From: a bacterium
GTDB lineage: Bacteria; Armatimonadota; Zipacnadia; Zipacnadales; Zipacnadaceae
Assembly: GCA_030603495.1 (NCBI GenBank)
Contig: JAUVXR010000008.1
Coordinates: forward strand, 18,591-82,590
Length of the DNA: 64,000 bases
Direction of reading: 5' to 3'
The position numbers and the translations under genes were made by a program. How positions within the stretch are numbered: the stretch's first letter is position 1; each line of letters opens with the position of its first letter. This document shows positions 34,493 through 43,995 of this stretch, piece after piece. Under the pieces are notes generated by a model that was not told where the DNA came from, made no database searches, and saw only the letters and a program-made list of their open reading frames with translations.

Positions 34493-36619
34493 TCATTCAC
34501 CGCTGGGCACGATCTCCAGGAAGTCGGCCAGGCGCAGGAAAAGCTGATCAAGGGAGCGTAACAGAGCGAGGCGATTGTGACGCAGGACGTCGTCCTCGAC
34601 CATCACCATCACGTCCTCGAAATACTGGTGGACAGTCGGCAGCAGCCCCCGCATTACCTCAGCGGCCTGCCCATAATCCGGAGCCTCGCCGCTCAGTAAG
34701 ACATCAATCTCCTGCCGGGCAGCAGCAAATTCATCAGCCAGCTGCCTCTCGGTGGAGTGCTCGAACAGCGTTGCCTCAACCTCTGCCATCTCCGGAATCT
34801 GCGCAGGTCGGGTGATGCGAGCGGGTCGTTCCGCGGCGGTGACCAGCTCGTTGAAGACCTCCGGCTGGCTCTTCCGCAGCTCGGCCAGCAGCTCGGCCCG
34901 CGCTGTGGCATCAGCGATATCATCCCACACCGTACTCAGCACCGCCCGGCCGATATCGTAGTCAATACCGCGCTGTTCCCAGACAGCCTGGAGCCGCTCA
35001 CCAAAGAAATCCTTCAGCCGCTGGGCTACCTCCGGGACCGCCAGGACCCCCTCCGCTCCCTCCGGCTGTGGTAGTAGCTGCAAGGCACGCCCGATCAGGC
35101 CCGACAGCGAGAAACGATAGCCGCTTTGCACCGTGATCTCGATAATGCCGGCCGCCTGCCGCCGTAGCGCGTAGGGGTCAGCGGATCCCTTGGGGATCTT
35201 GCCCAAGCGAAAGCACGCCACCAGTTGATCAATCTTGTCGGCCAGACTGAGTAGCCGTCCCCCTGGAGAAACCGGGATCAAGTCGCCCGGCTGCTGGGGC
35301 CGAAACTGCTCGGCGATAGCCTGGGCTACTTCCTCGGGCTCTCCCGAGGCGCAGGCATAGTAGCCACCGATTATGCCCTGCAGTGCCTCGCCCAGCTTGC
35401 CATCGCTGACCATCATAGTGACCTGGTCGCACTTGGCCAGTTCTGCAGCCTGCCGCGCGATTTGCGCATCTTGTTCAGGAATATCAGCAATATGCTCAGC
35501 CAGCCAGCCAACTACCTCCACCAGACGCTGCGTCTTGTCGTAAAGACTGCCCAGGTTCGCCAGAAAAGTGACGTCCCTGAGTTCCTCTCGACGGGTGCGC
35601 AGCGGCTTGCGCATATCGTGCTCGTAGTAGAACCGGGCGTCATCCAGCCGGGGGACGATAACTCTCTCCCAGCCCTCCCGTACTGTCTCAGCCGCTGCCG
35701 GGTCGGCGTTAGTCACCGCAATGAAGTTGGGCACCAGATTCCCGGCCTCGTCTTCCACCGCAAGGGCCTTCTGATGGCCTTGGAGAACAGTGACCACAAC
35801 CTCTTCCGGCAGCTTCAAGTAGTCAGGGCTGAAGCTACCCATGATACATAGCGGACACTCGACCAGGAAGTTGACTTCAGCGAGCACGTCGGGATTGATT
35901 CGCAGCCGGTGCCCCTGAGCCGCCGCCAACTCCGCAGCCTGGGCCACAATGACCTCACCTCGGCGGCGATGGTCGGCGATCACCCCGTTGGTCTCCAGCA
36001 GCGACAGGTACTCATCCGGGCTAGATATCTCGGGCGCACTTGAGCCAATTATCCGGTGTCCGCGGGTGACTCGGCCCGCGTGGACGCCCGCGACCTCAAG
36101 GTCAAGCACTTCCCCGGCCAGCAGCGCTACCAGCCAGCGGATGGGACGGGCAAAGCGCAAATCTAGGTCACCCCAGCGCATCGTCTTACGGAAGGTCAGA
36201 CCCTCAGTAGCCTCTCTGAGCAACCCGGGAAGAACCTCAGCGGCTGCTTTGCCGGGCTGACTTACTTGGGCGAAGACGAACTCGCCCTTATCGGTGCTGC
36301 GCACCTCCAACTCAGAGACCTCCACCCCCCGCGACTGTGCAAACCCCAGCGCCGCCTGGGTTGCGTTGCCGTCACCGTCGAAAGCCGCCTGCGCCGGCGG
36401 CCCCTTGACCTCCTCGACTCTGTCGTCCTGGCGCTCATCAACACCTTCAACGACGATGGCCAGCCGGCGGGGCGTACCGTAGGTGGTGATTTCGCCGTGC
36501 TCCAGACGCAAGCGGCTCAGGCCCTGGCCAAGTGCCTGCTCAAGCTGCTCCAGCGCGGGCAGCACCATGTCTGCCGGGATCTCTTCAATGCCGATTTCGT
36601 AAAGCAAATCTGCGGCCAT
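34493..36619 (-). CDS. glyS: Glycyl-tRNA synthetase beta subunit
   Basis: A 708-residue beta chain of the alpha2-beta2 bacterial GlyRS, which provides tRNA recognition. ATG 36619 (MAADLLYEIGIEEIPADMV) matches the conserved N-terminus; an upstream in-frame ATG at 36799 lies inside glyQ and is rejected. Landmarks are YGTPRRLAIVVEG, KTMRWGDLDLRFARPIRW, SFSPDYLKLPEEVVV, DDARFYYEHDM and DKIDQLVACF, with a C-terminal anticodon-binding-like region. It follows glyQ with 11 bases between. Confidence 0.95.
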   Translation of the reverse strand: MAADLLYEIGIEEIPADMVLPALEQLEQALGQGLSRLRLEHGEITTYGTPRRLAIVVEGVDERQDDRVEEVKGPPAQAAFDGDGNATQAALGFAQSRGVEVSELEVRSTDKGEFVFAQVSQPGKAAAEVLPGLLREATEGLTFRKTMRWGDLDLRFARPIRWLVALLAGEVLDLEVAGVHAGRVTRGHRIIGSSAPEISSPDEYLSLLETNGVIADHRRRGEVIVAQAAELAAAQGHRLRINPDVLAEVNFLVECPLCIMGSFSPDYLKLPEEVVVTVLQGHQKALAVEDEAGNLVPNFIAVTNADPAAAETVREGWERVIVPRLDDARFYYEHDMRKPLRTRREELRDVTFLANLGSLYDKTQRLVEVVGWLAEHIADIPEQDAQIARQAAELAKCDQVTMMVSDGKLGEALQGIIGGYYACASGEPEEVAQAIAEQFRPQQPGDLIPVSPGGRLLSLADKIDQLVACFRLGKIPKGSADPYALRRQAAGIIEITVQSGYRFSLSGLIGRALQLLPQPEGAEGVLAVPEVAQRLKDFFGERLQAVWEQRGIDYDIGRAVLSTVWDDIADATARAELLAELRKSQPEVFNELVTAAERPARITRPAQIPEMAEVEATLFEHSTERQLADEFAAARQEIDVLLSGEAPDYGQAAEVMRGLLPTVHQYFEDVMVMVEDDVLRHNRLALLRSLDQLFLRLADFLEIVPSGE

Positions 36620-36630
36620 TGGCCTACTCT

Positions 36631-37512
36631 CTAATCTGCACCTGGGTCCGCCAGCAGCGGGAAGCCCAGCTCCTCGCGTCGGGCCACGTATCTCTCCGCT
36701 ACCTGGCAAGCCATTTTGCGTATGCGCAGGATCATTGCCCCACGCTCGGTCACACTTAGCGCCCGGCGCGCGTCGAGGAGGTTGAAAGCGTGTGAACACT
36801 TCAGCACATAGTCATACGCCGCCAACGGCAAATCAGCCTCCAGGCACGCGTGGGTCTCGTGCTCATACATACCAAAGAGCTGCCAGAGCATCTCGGTGTC
36901 GGCTGTATCGAAGTTGTAGCTAGAGAACTGCCGCTCCTCTTCGTAGCGGATTTCCCCGTATTTGATCTGGTCGGACCAGTCTAGCGCCCGGTAGTCATCC
37001 ACGCCCTGAACGTACATCGCCAGCCGTTCCGGCCCGTAGGTAAGCTCAACCGGCACCGGCTGACAGGGCAACCCACCCACCTGTTGGAAGTAGGTAAACT
37101 GAGTTATCTCCATGCCATCCAGCCACACTTCCCACCCGACGCCGGCTGCTGCCAGCGTCGGTGCCTCCCAGTCGTCTTCAACAAAGCGGATGTCGTGCTG
37201 GCTGAGGTTAATGCCTAGCGCCACCAGGCTGCCCAAGTAGACATCCTGGATATCGTCTGGCGAGGGCTTCATAATGACCTGATACTGGAAATAGCGCTGC
37301 ATCCGGTAGGGGTTCTCGCCGTAGCGCCCGTCGGTGGGGCGGCGCGAGGGCTGAACGTAGGCCACCCGCCAGGGCTCTGGCCCCAGTGCGCGCAGGAAGG
37401 TGTCCGGAGTCATTGTCCCCGCCCCCACCTCAACATCGTAGGGCTGGCTGATGTGACAGCCCTGGTCCGCCCAGTACTCATCGAGGGTTTTAATAAGCTC
37501 TTGAAAGTTCAT
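36631..37512 (-). CDS. glyQ: Glycyl-tRNA synthetase alpha subunit
   Basis: A 293-residue class II synthetase catalytic chain. Typical blocks are [80 protein letters not shown] (cut here to its ends FVEDDWEAP and GWEVW) and [13 protein letters not shown]. Together with glyS it charges tRNA-Gly. The 129 bases upstream separate it from sigH, which lies on the same strand; no promoter stands out there. Confidence 0.96.
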   Translation of the reverse strand: MNFQELIKTLDEYWADQGCHISQPYDVEVGAGTMTPDTFLRALGPEPWRVAYVQPSRRPTDGRYGENPYRMQRYFQYQVIMKPSPDDIQDVYLGSLVALGINLSQHDIRFVEDDWEAPTLAAAGVGWEVWLDGMEITQFTYFQQVGGLPCQPVPVELTYGPERLAMYVQGVDDYRALDWSDQIKYGEIRYEEERQFSSYNFDTADTEMLWQLFGMYEHETHACLEADLPLAAYDYVLKCSHAFNLLDARRALSVTERGAMILRIRKMACQVAERYVARREELGFPLLADPGAD

Positions 37513-37641
37513 AGCTACGAAGGAGCCAAGCCAGTCTCCAACTCCCCTCCCCCTAGCCCGCTCTGCCTATAGCAATAACAGGGCGAGTCTAGTGACCCGC
37601 CCCGAATAGGTACGTACGGTTCTCGAACCAGTCAGCCCTGG

Positions 37642-38337
37642 CTAGTTGCTCTCGCCAGCGACTATCCCACTTTGGGCCAGGTAGGGATGCAGATTGGGAA
37701 GCTTGCGGCGGATGCGCGAGAGGGCATTATCAATTGACTTTATCTTGCAGTCGAGCGTCCGCGCCATCTCCTTGTACGACTTGCCGGTGCGGTACTCGGT
37801 GAGCACTTCCCACTCAAACGGTGAGAGCTGCTCGCGCAGTGATTGCTGCAGGACGCGTTCGCCCTCGACTCCCAGGACAATGTGGGCCGGGTCTGACTCG
37901 TTTTCCGAAACCAGCACCTCCAGCAGGTTCCGGTCATCGTTGTCGTCATTGTGGGGAGCTTCCAGAGAAATCGAGGAGTTGAGTGGCGTCTGCTTCTGCC
38001 GCGTTGCTGCTTTGATAGCCGAGATCATTTGGCGCTGGATACATACTTTGGCAAAGCCCGCAAAGGAGGTGTCGCGATCCGCGCGGAAATCAGTGATCGC
38101 CTCCCACAGCCCGATCATGCCGATCTGGATCAGATCGTCCCGCTCCGCCCCCATCAGGAAGTATGACTTTACCTTGGCTCGTACCAGATTCCGGTACTTG
38201 TACAACAGGTACTCGCAAGCCCTTCGGTCGCCGTATTGCTGCGTCCGCCGCACCAGCTCTTCGTCAGGAACCCGCTCGTATAGGACGGTCGCAATTGCTG
38301 CAGAGGTCTCGCCCAAGAGCCCTACTACAGTAGCCAT
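37642..38337 (-). CDS. sigH: SigH (Spo0H)-family RNA polymerase sigma factor
   Basis: A 231-residue sigma-70 family protein closest to sigma-H. Region 2 is seen in CEYLLYKYRNLVRAKVKSYFLMGAERDDLIQIGMIGLWEAI (landmarks LLYKYRNLVR and DLIQIGMIGLWEAI), with the -10 binding KVCIQRQMISAIKAATRQK. Region 4 is EWEVLTEYRTGKSYKEMARTL and IDNALSRIRRKL. In Firmicutes sigma-H starts sporulation and competence; homologues also occur in non-sporulating phyla, and no sporulation gene is present here. It is transcribed from a strong promoter with a leader of about 385 bases containing repeated ATTGTCCAC motifs. Confidence 0.92.
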   Translation of the reverse strand: MATVVGLLGETSAAIATVLYERVPDEELVRRTQQYGDRRACEYLLYKYRNLVRAKVKSYFLMGAERDDLIQIGMIGLWEAITDFRADRDTSFAGFAKVCIQRQMISAIKAATRQKQTPLNSSISLEAPHNDDNDDRNLLEVLVSENESDPAHIVLGVEGERVLQQSLREQLSPFEWEVLTEYRTGKSYKEMARTLDCKIKSIDNALSRIRRKLPNLHPYLAQSGIVAGESN

Positions 38338-38403
38338 AAGTCACCTCGGAGATAGACTGAGTAGTCGGCCCAATACTCCTCGACTGACCTGCCCACACGC
38401 TAA

Positions 38404-38758
38404 CTGTCCAGAGACTCCAATTGTCCGCGGATGGACATTGCCAAGATGACGACTTAAGGGTATCACTCTTACCGGCTTGGTCACCTCCCATCAGGCCGCA
38501 CCTGGAGTCTTGCTCATGTCGAGCCAGCAGTAAACCGCATTGGCACGCAAAACGCGAGCCCTCATCTGAGCCCGCTCTTGACCACTGCTGCTAACAGTTG
38601 TGCCAATAAGTCCTGGTCTGATAGCTTATGCTGCGACTATGGCAGTAACACCATGTGCGGCGGCATACCTGCGGGAGGGGTAACGTATTCAATTGTCCAC
38701 ACGCACAGAACAGCTTGCTAACAAGGGCTATTATACATTGTCCACTGGCATAAGTCAA
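38404..38758 (-). promoter_or_regulatory. sigH promoter and repeated ATTGTCCAC motifs in a 447-base gap
   Basis: On the minus strand TTGACT (38758-38753) and TATAAT (38735-38730) are 17 bases apart, predicting a start near 38723 and a long leader for sigH. The plus-strand motif ATTGTCCAC lies inside the promoter spacer (38737-38745) and again at 38692-38700; related TGTCC/GGACA half-sites at 38404-38410, 38420-38428 and 38431-38437 include the inverted pair TGTCCGCGGATGGACA. This placement suggests an operator. TTGTCCACA at 38693 also matches a high-GC DnaA box. The rest of the gap shows no gene. Confidence 0.65.
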
Positions 38759-38784
38759 CCGTTTTGGGCCAATTTCGGCCAATT

Positions 38785-39768
38785 CTAGGCCAAAATGTCG
38801 GCTACCTCCACAACCTCGCCGCCGTTTTCGATGGAGCGGTTGGTCGCCTCGGTCACTGCCAGGCTTCTCACCGCGTCAGCATAGTCCGAACGTATCTGGA
38901 TGCGGTTGCCCGTCATCACAGCTTCCACAAACACCCGGGCCTCCTCCCCATACCCGTCAACCTGCTTGGTGTATTCGCCCTCGCCGTCCTCACTGGCCCA
39001 ACTGAGAGTGTCGCCCACGACATTGACCATAATGTCGTGGCCAAGCACCCGCAGGCTGCTCTGACCCCAGTGCTGCGACAGACAGGTGCTCGAGATCGTT
39101 CCGACTGCGCCGTTGGCGAACTCCAGGTTGGCCGCGGTGGCATCCCACACATCAAAGTCCGGATAGACGCTGTTCATAATCTGTAGTGTGCCGAAGGCCT
39201 GCACCCGAGTTATCTCCCCAGCCAGGAAGCGGGCCATGTCGAAGATATGGGTAGTCTGCTCGACGTTCTGCCCGCCGGACTGCTCCTTGATCCGCCACCA
39301 CGCCACCCCGGGCGTACGACCCCAGAAGTTGCCAAAAACCAAGCCGATGGTCTGCCCCTGGAGCATTTCCCGCGCCTTGTTGACGTGGTCATCCCAGCGG
39401 TATTTGTAGGCTACCACAGTTATGATCCCCGCCGCCTCGACCGCCTCGAGAATGGGCCTGGCCATTGCCACATTCAGCGTCACCGGCTTCTCGATCAACA
39501 TGTGCAGGCCCTTTTCGCACGCGGCCAGCTCGATATCACCGTGAGCAAACGGCGGCGTGCAGATCACCACACCGTCCAGCTCCTCACGCTCGAGCATCGC
39601 CGCGAAATCGTCGTAGGCATTGCCCCCGTACTGCTGCACCGCTTGCTCGGCCTTCTCTAGTTCAATGTCACAGTAAGCGACCAGTTCGGCATCTGGATTG
39701 TCGTTGAGGCTCTCCAGGTGCCGCTGGGCGATCCCGCCCATACCGATAAACCCTATTCGTACTAGCAT
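38785..39768 (-). CDS. Gfo/Idh/MocA-family NAD(P)-dependent oxidoreductase
   Basis: A 327-residue oxidoreductase with an N-terminal Rossmann fold (RIGFIGMGGIAQRHLESL) and the C-terminal alpha/beta substrate domain. The family EKP motif is MLIEKPVTLNV, and the catalytic-region Lys/Trp segment YKYRWDDHVNKA is present. ATG 39768 is chosen because AAGGAG lies nine bases upstream. The substrate is probably a sugar, inositol or related compound. It reads towards sigH, but sigH has its own promoter. Ending at DILA, it is followed by short tandem AATTGGCC units (38762-38787). Confidence 0.88.
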   Translation of the reverse strand: MLVRIGFIGMGGIAQRHLESLNDNPDAELVAYCDIELEKAEQAVQQYGGNAYDDFAAMLEREELDGVVICTPPFAHGDIELAACEKGLHMLIEKPVTLNVAMARPILEAVEAAGIITVVAYKYRWDDHVNKAREMLQGQTIGLVFGNFWGRTPGVAWWRIKEQSGGQNVEQTTHIFDMARFLAGEITRVQAFGTLQIMNSVYPDFDVWDATAANLEFANGAVGTISSTCLSQHWGQSSLRVLGHDIMVNVVGDTLSWASEDGEGEYTKQVDGYGEEARVFVEAVMTGNRIQIRSDYADAVRSLAVTEATNRSIENGGEVVEVADILA

Positions 39769-39826
39769 TCGTGATTCTCCTTCAAGTGGATGCAACCAAA
39801 AGAGCGTTGCCCCGAAGGGAACGCCT

Positions 39827-40279
39827 TCAAGCCCTCTTTACGTAGTTGATGCGCAAGTTGTTCAGCAGCGCATTCAGTTCAACTTGCTCCCGTTCGTCGA
39901 GCTGAGGTACGAGCTCCGCGATGATAAACTCTAAGCTGTCTATCGCGACTTTGGCCTGGATCAGGTCCTCTTTGAGATCCGAAGCGCCCGGGGCTAGCTG
40001 CACTCCCATCGTTATCCAAGCCTGCTGCGCCAGCAGCCCGATAGTGAACCGCAGCGTGTCGTAGACATCCAAGTCGCCCAGTGCAATGCCCTCGGCGGCC
40101 GGCTCTGCTTCCTCTTCCCCAACAGGCTCTTCCGGAACCGGCTCAGCCTGCTCAGCTTCGCGTTGCTCCTCGGCCTCTTCCTCAGCAGAATGCCGCTTGT
40201 CCACCTTGCTAAATCCTGGCTCTGGCTTCTCCTGCTGTTCTTCCTGTTCTTCTTGCCGTTCCTCTTCCTTGAAACTCAC
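39827..40279 (-). CDS. DUF1844 domain protein with charged N-terminal tail
   Basis: A 150-residue protein. The first 65 residues are Glu/Gln-rich and disordered-looking ([18 protein letters not shown]). The remainder is the DUF1844 domain: [22 protein letters not shown], then [15 protein letters not shown] and [24 protein letters not shown]1844 proteins are small, helical and of unknown function, widespread in Acidobacteria, Planctomycetes and Armatimonadota-like groups. A consensus promoter lies about 150 bases upstream. It is divergent from tsaE. Confidence 0.85.
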   Translation of the reverse strand: MSFKEEERQEEQEEQQEKPEPGFSKVDKRHSAEEEAEEQREAEQAEPVPEEPVGEEEAEPAAEGIALGDLDVYDTLRFTIGLLAQQAWITMGVQLAPGASDLKEDLIQAKVAIDSLEFIIAELVPQLDEREQVELNALLNNLRINYVKRA

Positions 40280-40427
40280 TTAGTCATTCCTCCTCGCGAG
40301 CGACACTGGTGCGATGCACCCGCACTAGGGGCCCCCAGCAGCACGGACATTGACAAAGCGGTGCGCAGAACCTGCCCACCGCCCTCTCCCTGCGAGCCGT
40401 CTATCTCAATCATGGTGCACTCAAGTG

Positions 40428-40456
40428 AGTTTACCAATAACCCCCTCGGCTGTCAA
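40428..40456 (-). promoter_or_regulatory. Sigma-70 promoter for the DUF1844 gene
   Basis: On the minus strand TTGACA (40456-40451) and TAAACT (40433-40428) are 17 bases apart. Transcription should begin near 40421, giving a leader of about 140 bases. Confidence 0.7.
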
Positions 40457-40555
40457 TTACGCCAGGGGCCAACGTGAAGGTCCAATCGAGTAGTCCGCGA
40501 ACTATCCTGTGGTTGTACTGTGCTGCTTACGTGGCCGGACCCTAGCCCGCCCCAG

Positions 40556-41053
40556 ATGCCGATGCCTGACGCGACTGTAACTTCCGACAGACTGGTTGTG
40601 CATACAGCGGCCCCGGCCGAGACCCAGGCCTGGGGCGCGCGTCTGGGCGCGCGCCTGCGAGTCGGCGATTTCGTGGCGCTCTGTGGGCCGCTGGGCGCGG
40701 GGAAGACCTGCTTCGTACAGGGCCTGGGTCAGGGCCTAGGGGTCGAATCGCCCATCACCAGCCCGACCTTCATAATCATCCGCCAACATCCCGGTCCGGT
40801 GCCGCTCTGCCACGCTGATGCCTACCGCATCGCCAGCGGCGAAGAACTCGAAGACGCCGGGCTGACCGAGTGCCTGCGGGACTCGGTAGTGGCGCTGGAA
40901 TGGGCCGACCAAGTCCCCGCGAGCTGGCCCCAGGACTTCTATCTAATCCAGATTGCCTTTGATAACGACGGCCGCCGCCTGGAACTGTCTGCGCGGGGCG
41001 AATACCCAACCCAAGTAGTCAGCGAGCTTGCCGATGCGTATTCTGGGAATTGA
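40556..41053 (+). CDS. tsaE: tRNA threonylcarbamoyladenosine biosynthesis ATPase TsaE
   Basis: A P-loop ATPase that supports TsaB-TsaD in making the t6A37 modification of ANN-decoding tRNAs. Walker A is GPLGAGKTCFVQGLG; ITSPTFIIIRQH and HADAYRIASGEELEDAGL follow, as in all TsaE. The start is uncertain: a GTG at 40520 and ATGs at 40556 and 40562 are all in frame, none with a clear Shine-Dalgarno; 40556 gives the most typical N-terminus. The 3' end overlaps tsaB by 20 bases. Confidence 0.92.
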   Translation: MPMPDATVTSDRLVVHTAAPAETQAWGARLGARLRVGDFVALCGPLGAGKTCFVQGLGQGLGVESPITSPTFIIIRQHPGPVPLCHADAYRIASGEELEDAGLTECLRDSVVALEWADQVPASWPQDFYLIQIAFDNDGRRLELSARGEYPTQVVSELADAYSGN

Positions 41054-41759
41054 GACATCCGGTGATACCAGCAGCGTCGCGCTGCTCGAAGGCGGGGAAG
41101 TGCTCGCAGAGAACGTCTTCGCCAGCCGCCAGACTATCTGCCAAGTGCTAGCCGACCAGATTCTGGCCGTCTTGGCGGCTGAAACAGTGGGGGAAGCCCA
41201 CCTCGACGGCGTCGTAGTCTCGATCGGCCCGGCTTCCTTCACTGGGCTGCGCGTGGGGGTGACCACCGCAAAGGCAATTGCCTACTGTTGCCGGATTCCC
41301 GTGGTGGGCGTATCCACGCCGCTGGCCTGGGCCGCCGAAGCTGGCGGGAAAGAGCCCGAGGGTGTCATAATGGTCCTCCAACCTGCACGGCGCGGTAAGT
41401 TCTACGCGACAGTCTTTGATCAGACCAATCAGTCCTGGCCCCGGCAGCAGGAGGGAACGAGCGTAATTGATGTGGCCGACACATCCGACGCCTGCGCGGC
41501 CCTCGCGCGCAGCGGCCCTCCGATCGTCACCGGCAACGCGCTGCTCGCCGAGCCGGCGCTGGCCGAGGCCTTGGCCGAGTTCGCCGAGGTGGTATCCGTA
41601 GCCGCCGACAGCCCTCGCGCAAGCACGATCGCCCGCATCGGGGCAGATAGCATGGCGCAGGCCCCCTCAGACAGCTACTTCACACTCCGTCCCCATTACG
41701 TGTTGGTCTCACAGGCCGAACGCACGCATGGCGTAGACTTGGCACTCTCAGATGATTGA
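41034..41759 (+). CDS. tsaB: tRNA threonylcarbamoyladenosine biosynthesis protein TsaB
   Basis: A 241-residue ASKHA-fold protein that dimerises with TsaD. Recognisable blocks are MRILGIETSGDTSSVALL, VVSIGPASFTGLRVGVTTAKAIAY and the proteolysis-prone middle. The ATG at 41034 is preferred to a TTG at 41028. It overlaps tsaE upstream and rimI downstream (ATGATTGA), so all three are translated together. Confidence 0.92.
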   Translation: MRILGIETSGDTSSVALLEGGEVLAENVFASRQTICQVLADQILAVLAAETVGEAHLDGVVVSIGPASFTGLRVGVTTAKAIAYCCRIPVVGVSTPLAWAAEAGGKEPEGVIMVLQPARRGKFYATVFDQTNQSWPRQQEGTSVIDVADTSDACAALARSGPPIVTGNALLAEPALAEALAEFAEVVSVAADSPRASTIARIGADSMAQAPSDSYFTLRPHYVLVSQAERTHGVDLALSDD

Positions 41760-42309
41760 CTCCACGCCCGAAAACCAGCCAAGATTGACCATCCGCCGGG
41801 CCGGGGAAGGCGATCTGCCCGCCATAATACAGATCGAGCAGGCCAGCTTCCCCACGCCCTGGTCGGAGTGGGCCTTGCGCGCTGAGATCAGTGATACCCG
41901 CAAGCATCTGTACCTAGTAGTGGCGGTGGGGGACAAGGCAGTGTCTTACGTCGGGGGGCAATGGTTTCTCGACACCTGCCACATCAGCACCCTCGCAGTG
42001 GACGAGCCGCTGCGCCGCCGGGGCCTAGGCGAGGGTATACTGCTGGCGCTGCTGCTTCATCTGGCCGAGAACAACGCTCGACACGTAACCCTGGAGTATC
42101 GCCTTAGTAACCGCGTGGCAGCTCGCCTCTACGAGAAGGTCGGCTTCTCGGAAATGCGCATTCGCAGCGGATACTACCACGATACCGGCGAAGATGCTGT
42201 GGAGCTATCCATAGACGACCTGGACAAGGTGGAGCGGTGCCAGCAGCTCCTCGAACTATGGGAAGAATGGCGCACACGCTACGGCTACGAGGTGGAAATC
42301 ATCCTATGA
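41752..42309 (+). CDS. rimI: Ribosomal-protein alanine N-acetyltransferase-like GNAT protein
   Basis: A 185-residue GNAT acetyltransferase. The acetyl-CoA binding motif is LAVDEPLRRRGLGEGILLALL (core RRRGLGEGI), preceded by IIQIEQASFPTPWSEWALRAEI, a RimI hallmark, and followed by LEYRLSNRVAARLYEKVGF. RimI modifies the N-terminus of S18 in E. coli; in tsa operons it is a common neighbour. A C-terminal extension of about 35 residues is rich in charged residues. Its start overlaps the tsaB stop. Confidence 0.9.
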   Translation: MIDSTPENQPRLTIRRAGEGDLPAIIQIEQASFPTPWSEWALRAEISDTRKHLYLVVAVGDKAVSYVGGQWFLDTCHISTLAVDEPLRRRGLGEGILLALLLHLAENNARHVTLEYRLSNRVAARLYEKVGFSEMRIRSGYYHDTGEDAVELSIDDLDKVERCQQLLELWEEWRTRYGYEVEIIL

Positions 42310-42318
42310 GCACTGGTA

Positions 42319-43788
42319 TCAGTTGGCCTTCGAAGGTTCCTCCCGGTGGGAGACTCCCTTGCCGTCTGCGACATCACCGGATGAATCAAAGCGCCATTGA
42401 GGTTTGCCGCGAATGGGAGTCGCAGTCGGTTGAAGATACAGCCGAGGGTCATCAACAAGCGGAAGGGAAAGACTGATCCGCTCATTGGTTTGCACATTCA
42501 AGAACATAGGGTCAAGAATAGGCCATTCATCTTCCCTGCGATCATAGCGCGCATGTGTGACCAATAACCACTGCCCATCGTGGGACCAGCACTGCCGAGA
42601 GAAATGCCAATACCCCTTCAAAGGCTTGGTAAGCAATTGCCGAAACACGCCTGTGGCACGCTCCATAAGCAGAAGTCCCTCAGTGGACGGCAATGCAGCG
42701 TGGTAGCTCGCGGTGCTCTCCTGACGCAAGAGAAGGTCAGTTCCCCATGGGTGCCAACCGATCGCCACAATATTCTCAAGATCGCACAGCTTTCTCGGAG
42801 GGCCCACGGCAAAGCCCAGGTCCACCTCGACTGTCCACAACTGCCCCGCTCCAGCTCGGCCCAGCCTGAACACTACTTCGTCAGCGCGCGGCGAAAGTGC
42901 AATAGCGCATATGCCGTATCCTCCATCTAGTTTCTCCGCCTCGTCGCTCACTATTGTTTCACCCCTGGCGTCCCCGTCCCCAGCGGCAATGATCGATGCT
43001 GTCCAAGGATCGGTGTTGTCCCGGATCGCGTACAGTGTCCCCGTAGCATCAAGCCAAGGGCAATAGCAGCGAGGAAGAATCCGGACGGGCTCGCCGCGAT
43101 ACTCCCCCATTGCAACACGGGCCAAACAGGGAGCGTATACCGGAGACTTAGGAATCCGTTCATAATCAAACGCTATCGTGGCCCAGTCCAGCCAGTATCC
43201 TGACCAGGCGACATCCGACCACGTGCTTGTCCCTGGAATATCATCCGTGCACTTGATCAGTTCGCCGCGCTTCAGGTCCGCGACGTACAGTGCCACCGCA
43301 CTTTCTTCCCCCGTGTCCATCGAACGGACAAACGCAAGCTGCGCACCCTCGGGACTCCACGCAACCCCCATACATTTCGCACCACCGACCAGAAGCCGAT
43401 GATGGCTACCATCCGCACGGCACAACCAAATGTCTCCCTTGCGAACATATGCAATGTGTCCGAGTTGTTGCAGGATAGCACTCTGCTCTCTGGCAGCCTG
43501 CCATTCTGCAAACCTAACGTTCGTGTAGAAGCCAAGGGCGAAAATGATAAGTAACCCGAAGAACCATCGAACAATGCTTGCAAACATGCTGCGCCCATGA
43601 TAACGAGTAGGTTTCTTGGGGGTGGCTTCGTCGCCGATGGCTTGGACACGGGCGCGAGATCGCTTCACCCATGCCACGAAAGTGGAAGTGACCCACGCAA
43701 GAGTGGCCCGTACCAGATGAAGTGGGGCAAGAACAACACCCCCAACTGCCCGCAGAAGTTGGCGAACCCTGTGAATGCCGTTCCTCAT
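42319..43788 (-). CDS. Membrane-anchored beta-propeller (PD40/TolB-like) protein, function unknown
   Basis: A 489-residue protein with a basic cytoplasmic N-terminus, one strong membrane helix at about residues 70-90 (FASIVRWFFGLLIIFALGFYT) and a large exported domain. That domain contains PD40/WD40-like blades: HIAYVRKGDIWLCRADGS, CMGVAWSPEGAQLAFVRS, IALSPRADEVVFRLG and CWSHDGQWLLVTHAR. AGAGGG seven bases upstream supports ATG 43788. It lies inverted between rimI and tsaD, splitting an otherwise standard tsa cluster, and its base composition appears a little less G+C-rich. No enzyme motif is seen. A ligand- or protein-binding role is likely. Confidence 0.75.
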   Translation of the reverse strand: MRNGIHRVRQLLRAVGGVVLAPLHLVRATLAWVTSTFVAWVKRSRARVQAIGDEATPKKPTRYHGRSMFASIVRWFFGLLIIFALGFYTNVRFAEWQAAREQSAILQQLGHIAYVRKGDIWLCRADGSHHRLLVGGAKCMGVAWSPEGAQLAFVRSMDTGEESAVALYVADLKRGELIKCTDDIPGTSTWSDVAWSGYWLDWATIAFDYERIPKSPVYAPCLARVAMGEYRGEPVRILPRCYCPWLDATGTLYAIRDNTDPWTASIIAAGDGDARGETIVSDEAEKLDGGYGICAIALSPRADEVVFRLGRAGAGQLWTVEVDLGFAVGPPRKLCDLENIVAIGWHPWGTDLLLRQESTASYHAALPSTEGLLLMERATGVFRQLLTKPLKGYWHFSRQCWSHDGQWLLVTHARYDRREDEWPILDPMFLNVQTNERISLSLPLVDDPRLYLQPTATPIRGKPQWRFDSSGDVADGKGVSHREEPSKAN

Positions 43789-43995
43789 CACTGTTCCCTC
43801 TGTCGCATGGAGAACAAATCTACTATGCTCCGGTTAACAATCAAGTATCGGCATAGCCTTCGCTAAGCAAGTGCCTTATCCTCCGCCATATGAGAGATTG
43901 GGGTGACTTCTGAAAGTGTTAGAAGGGACACATGGCGATAAGCGCGAAACAGTGCTGCGTGGCTGTGCAAAGGCAAGCTTGTCAGCAACCCGCTC

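Noticed and set aside
36619..36799. N-terminal extension of GlyS from ATG 36799
   Set aside because: It lies within glyQ in another frame and precedes the conserved GlyS N-terminus.
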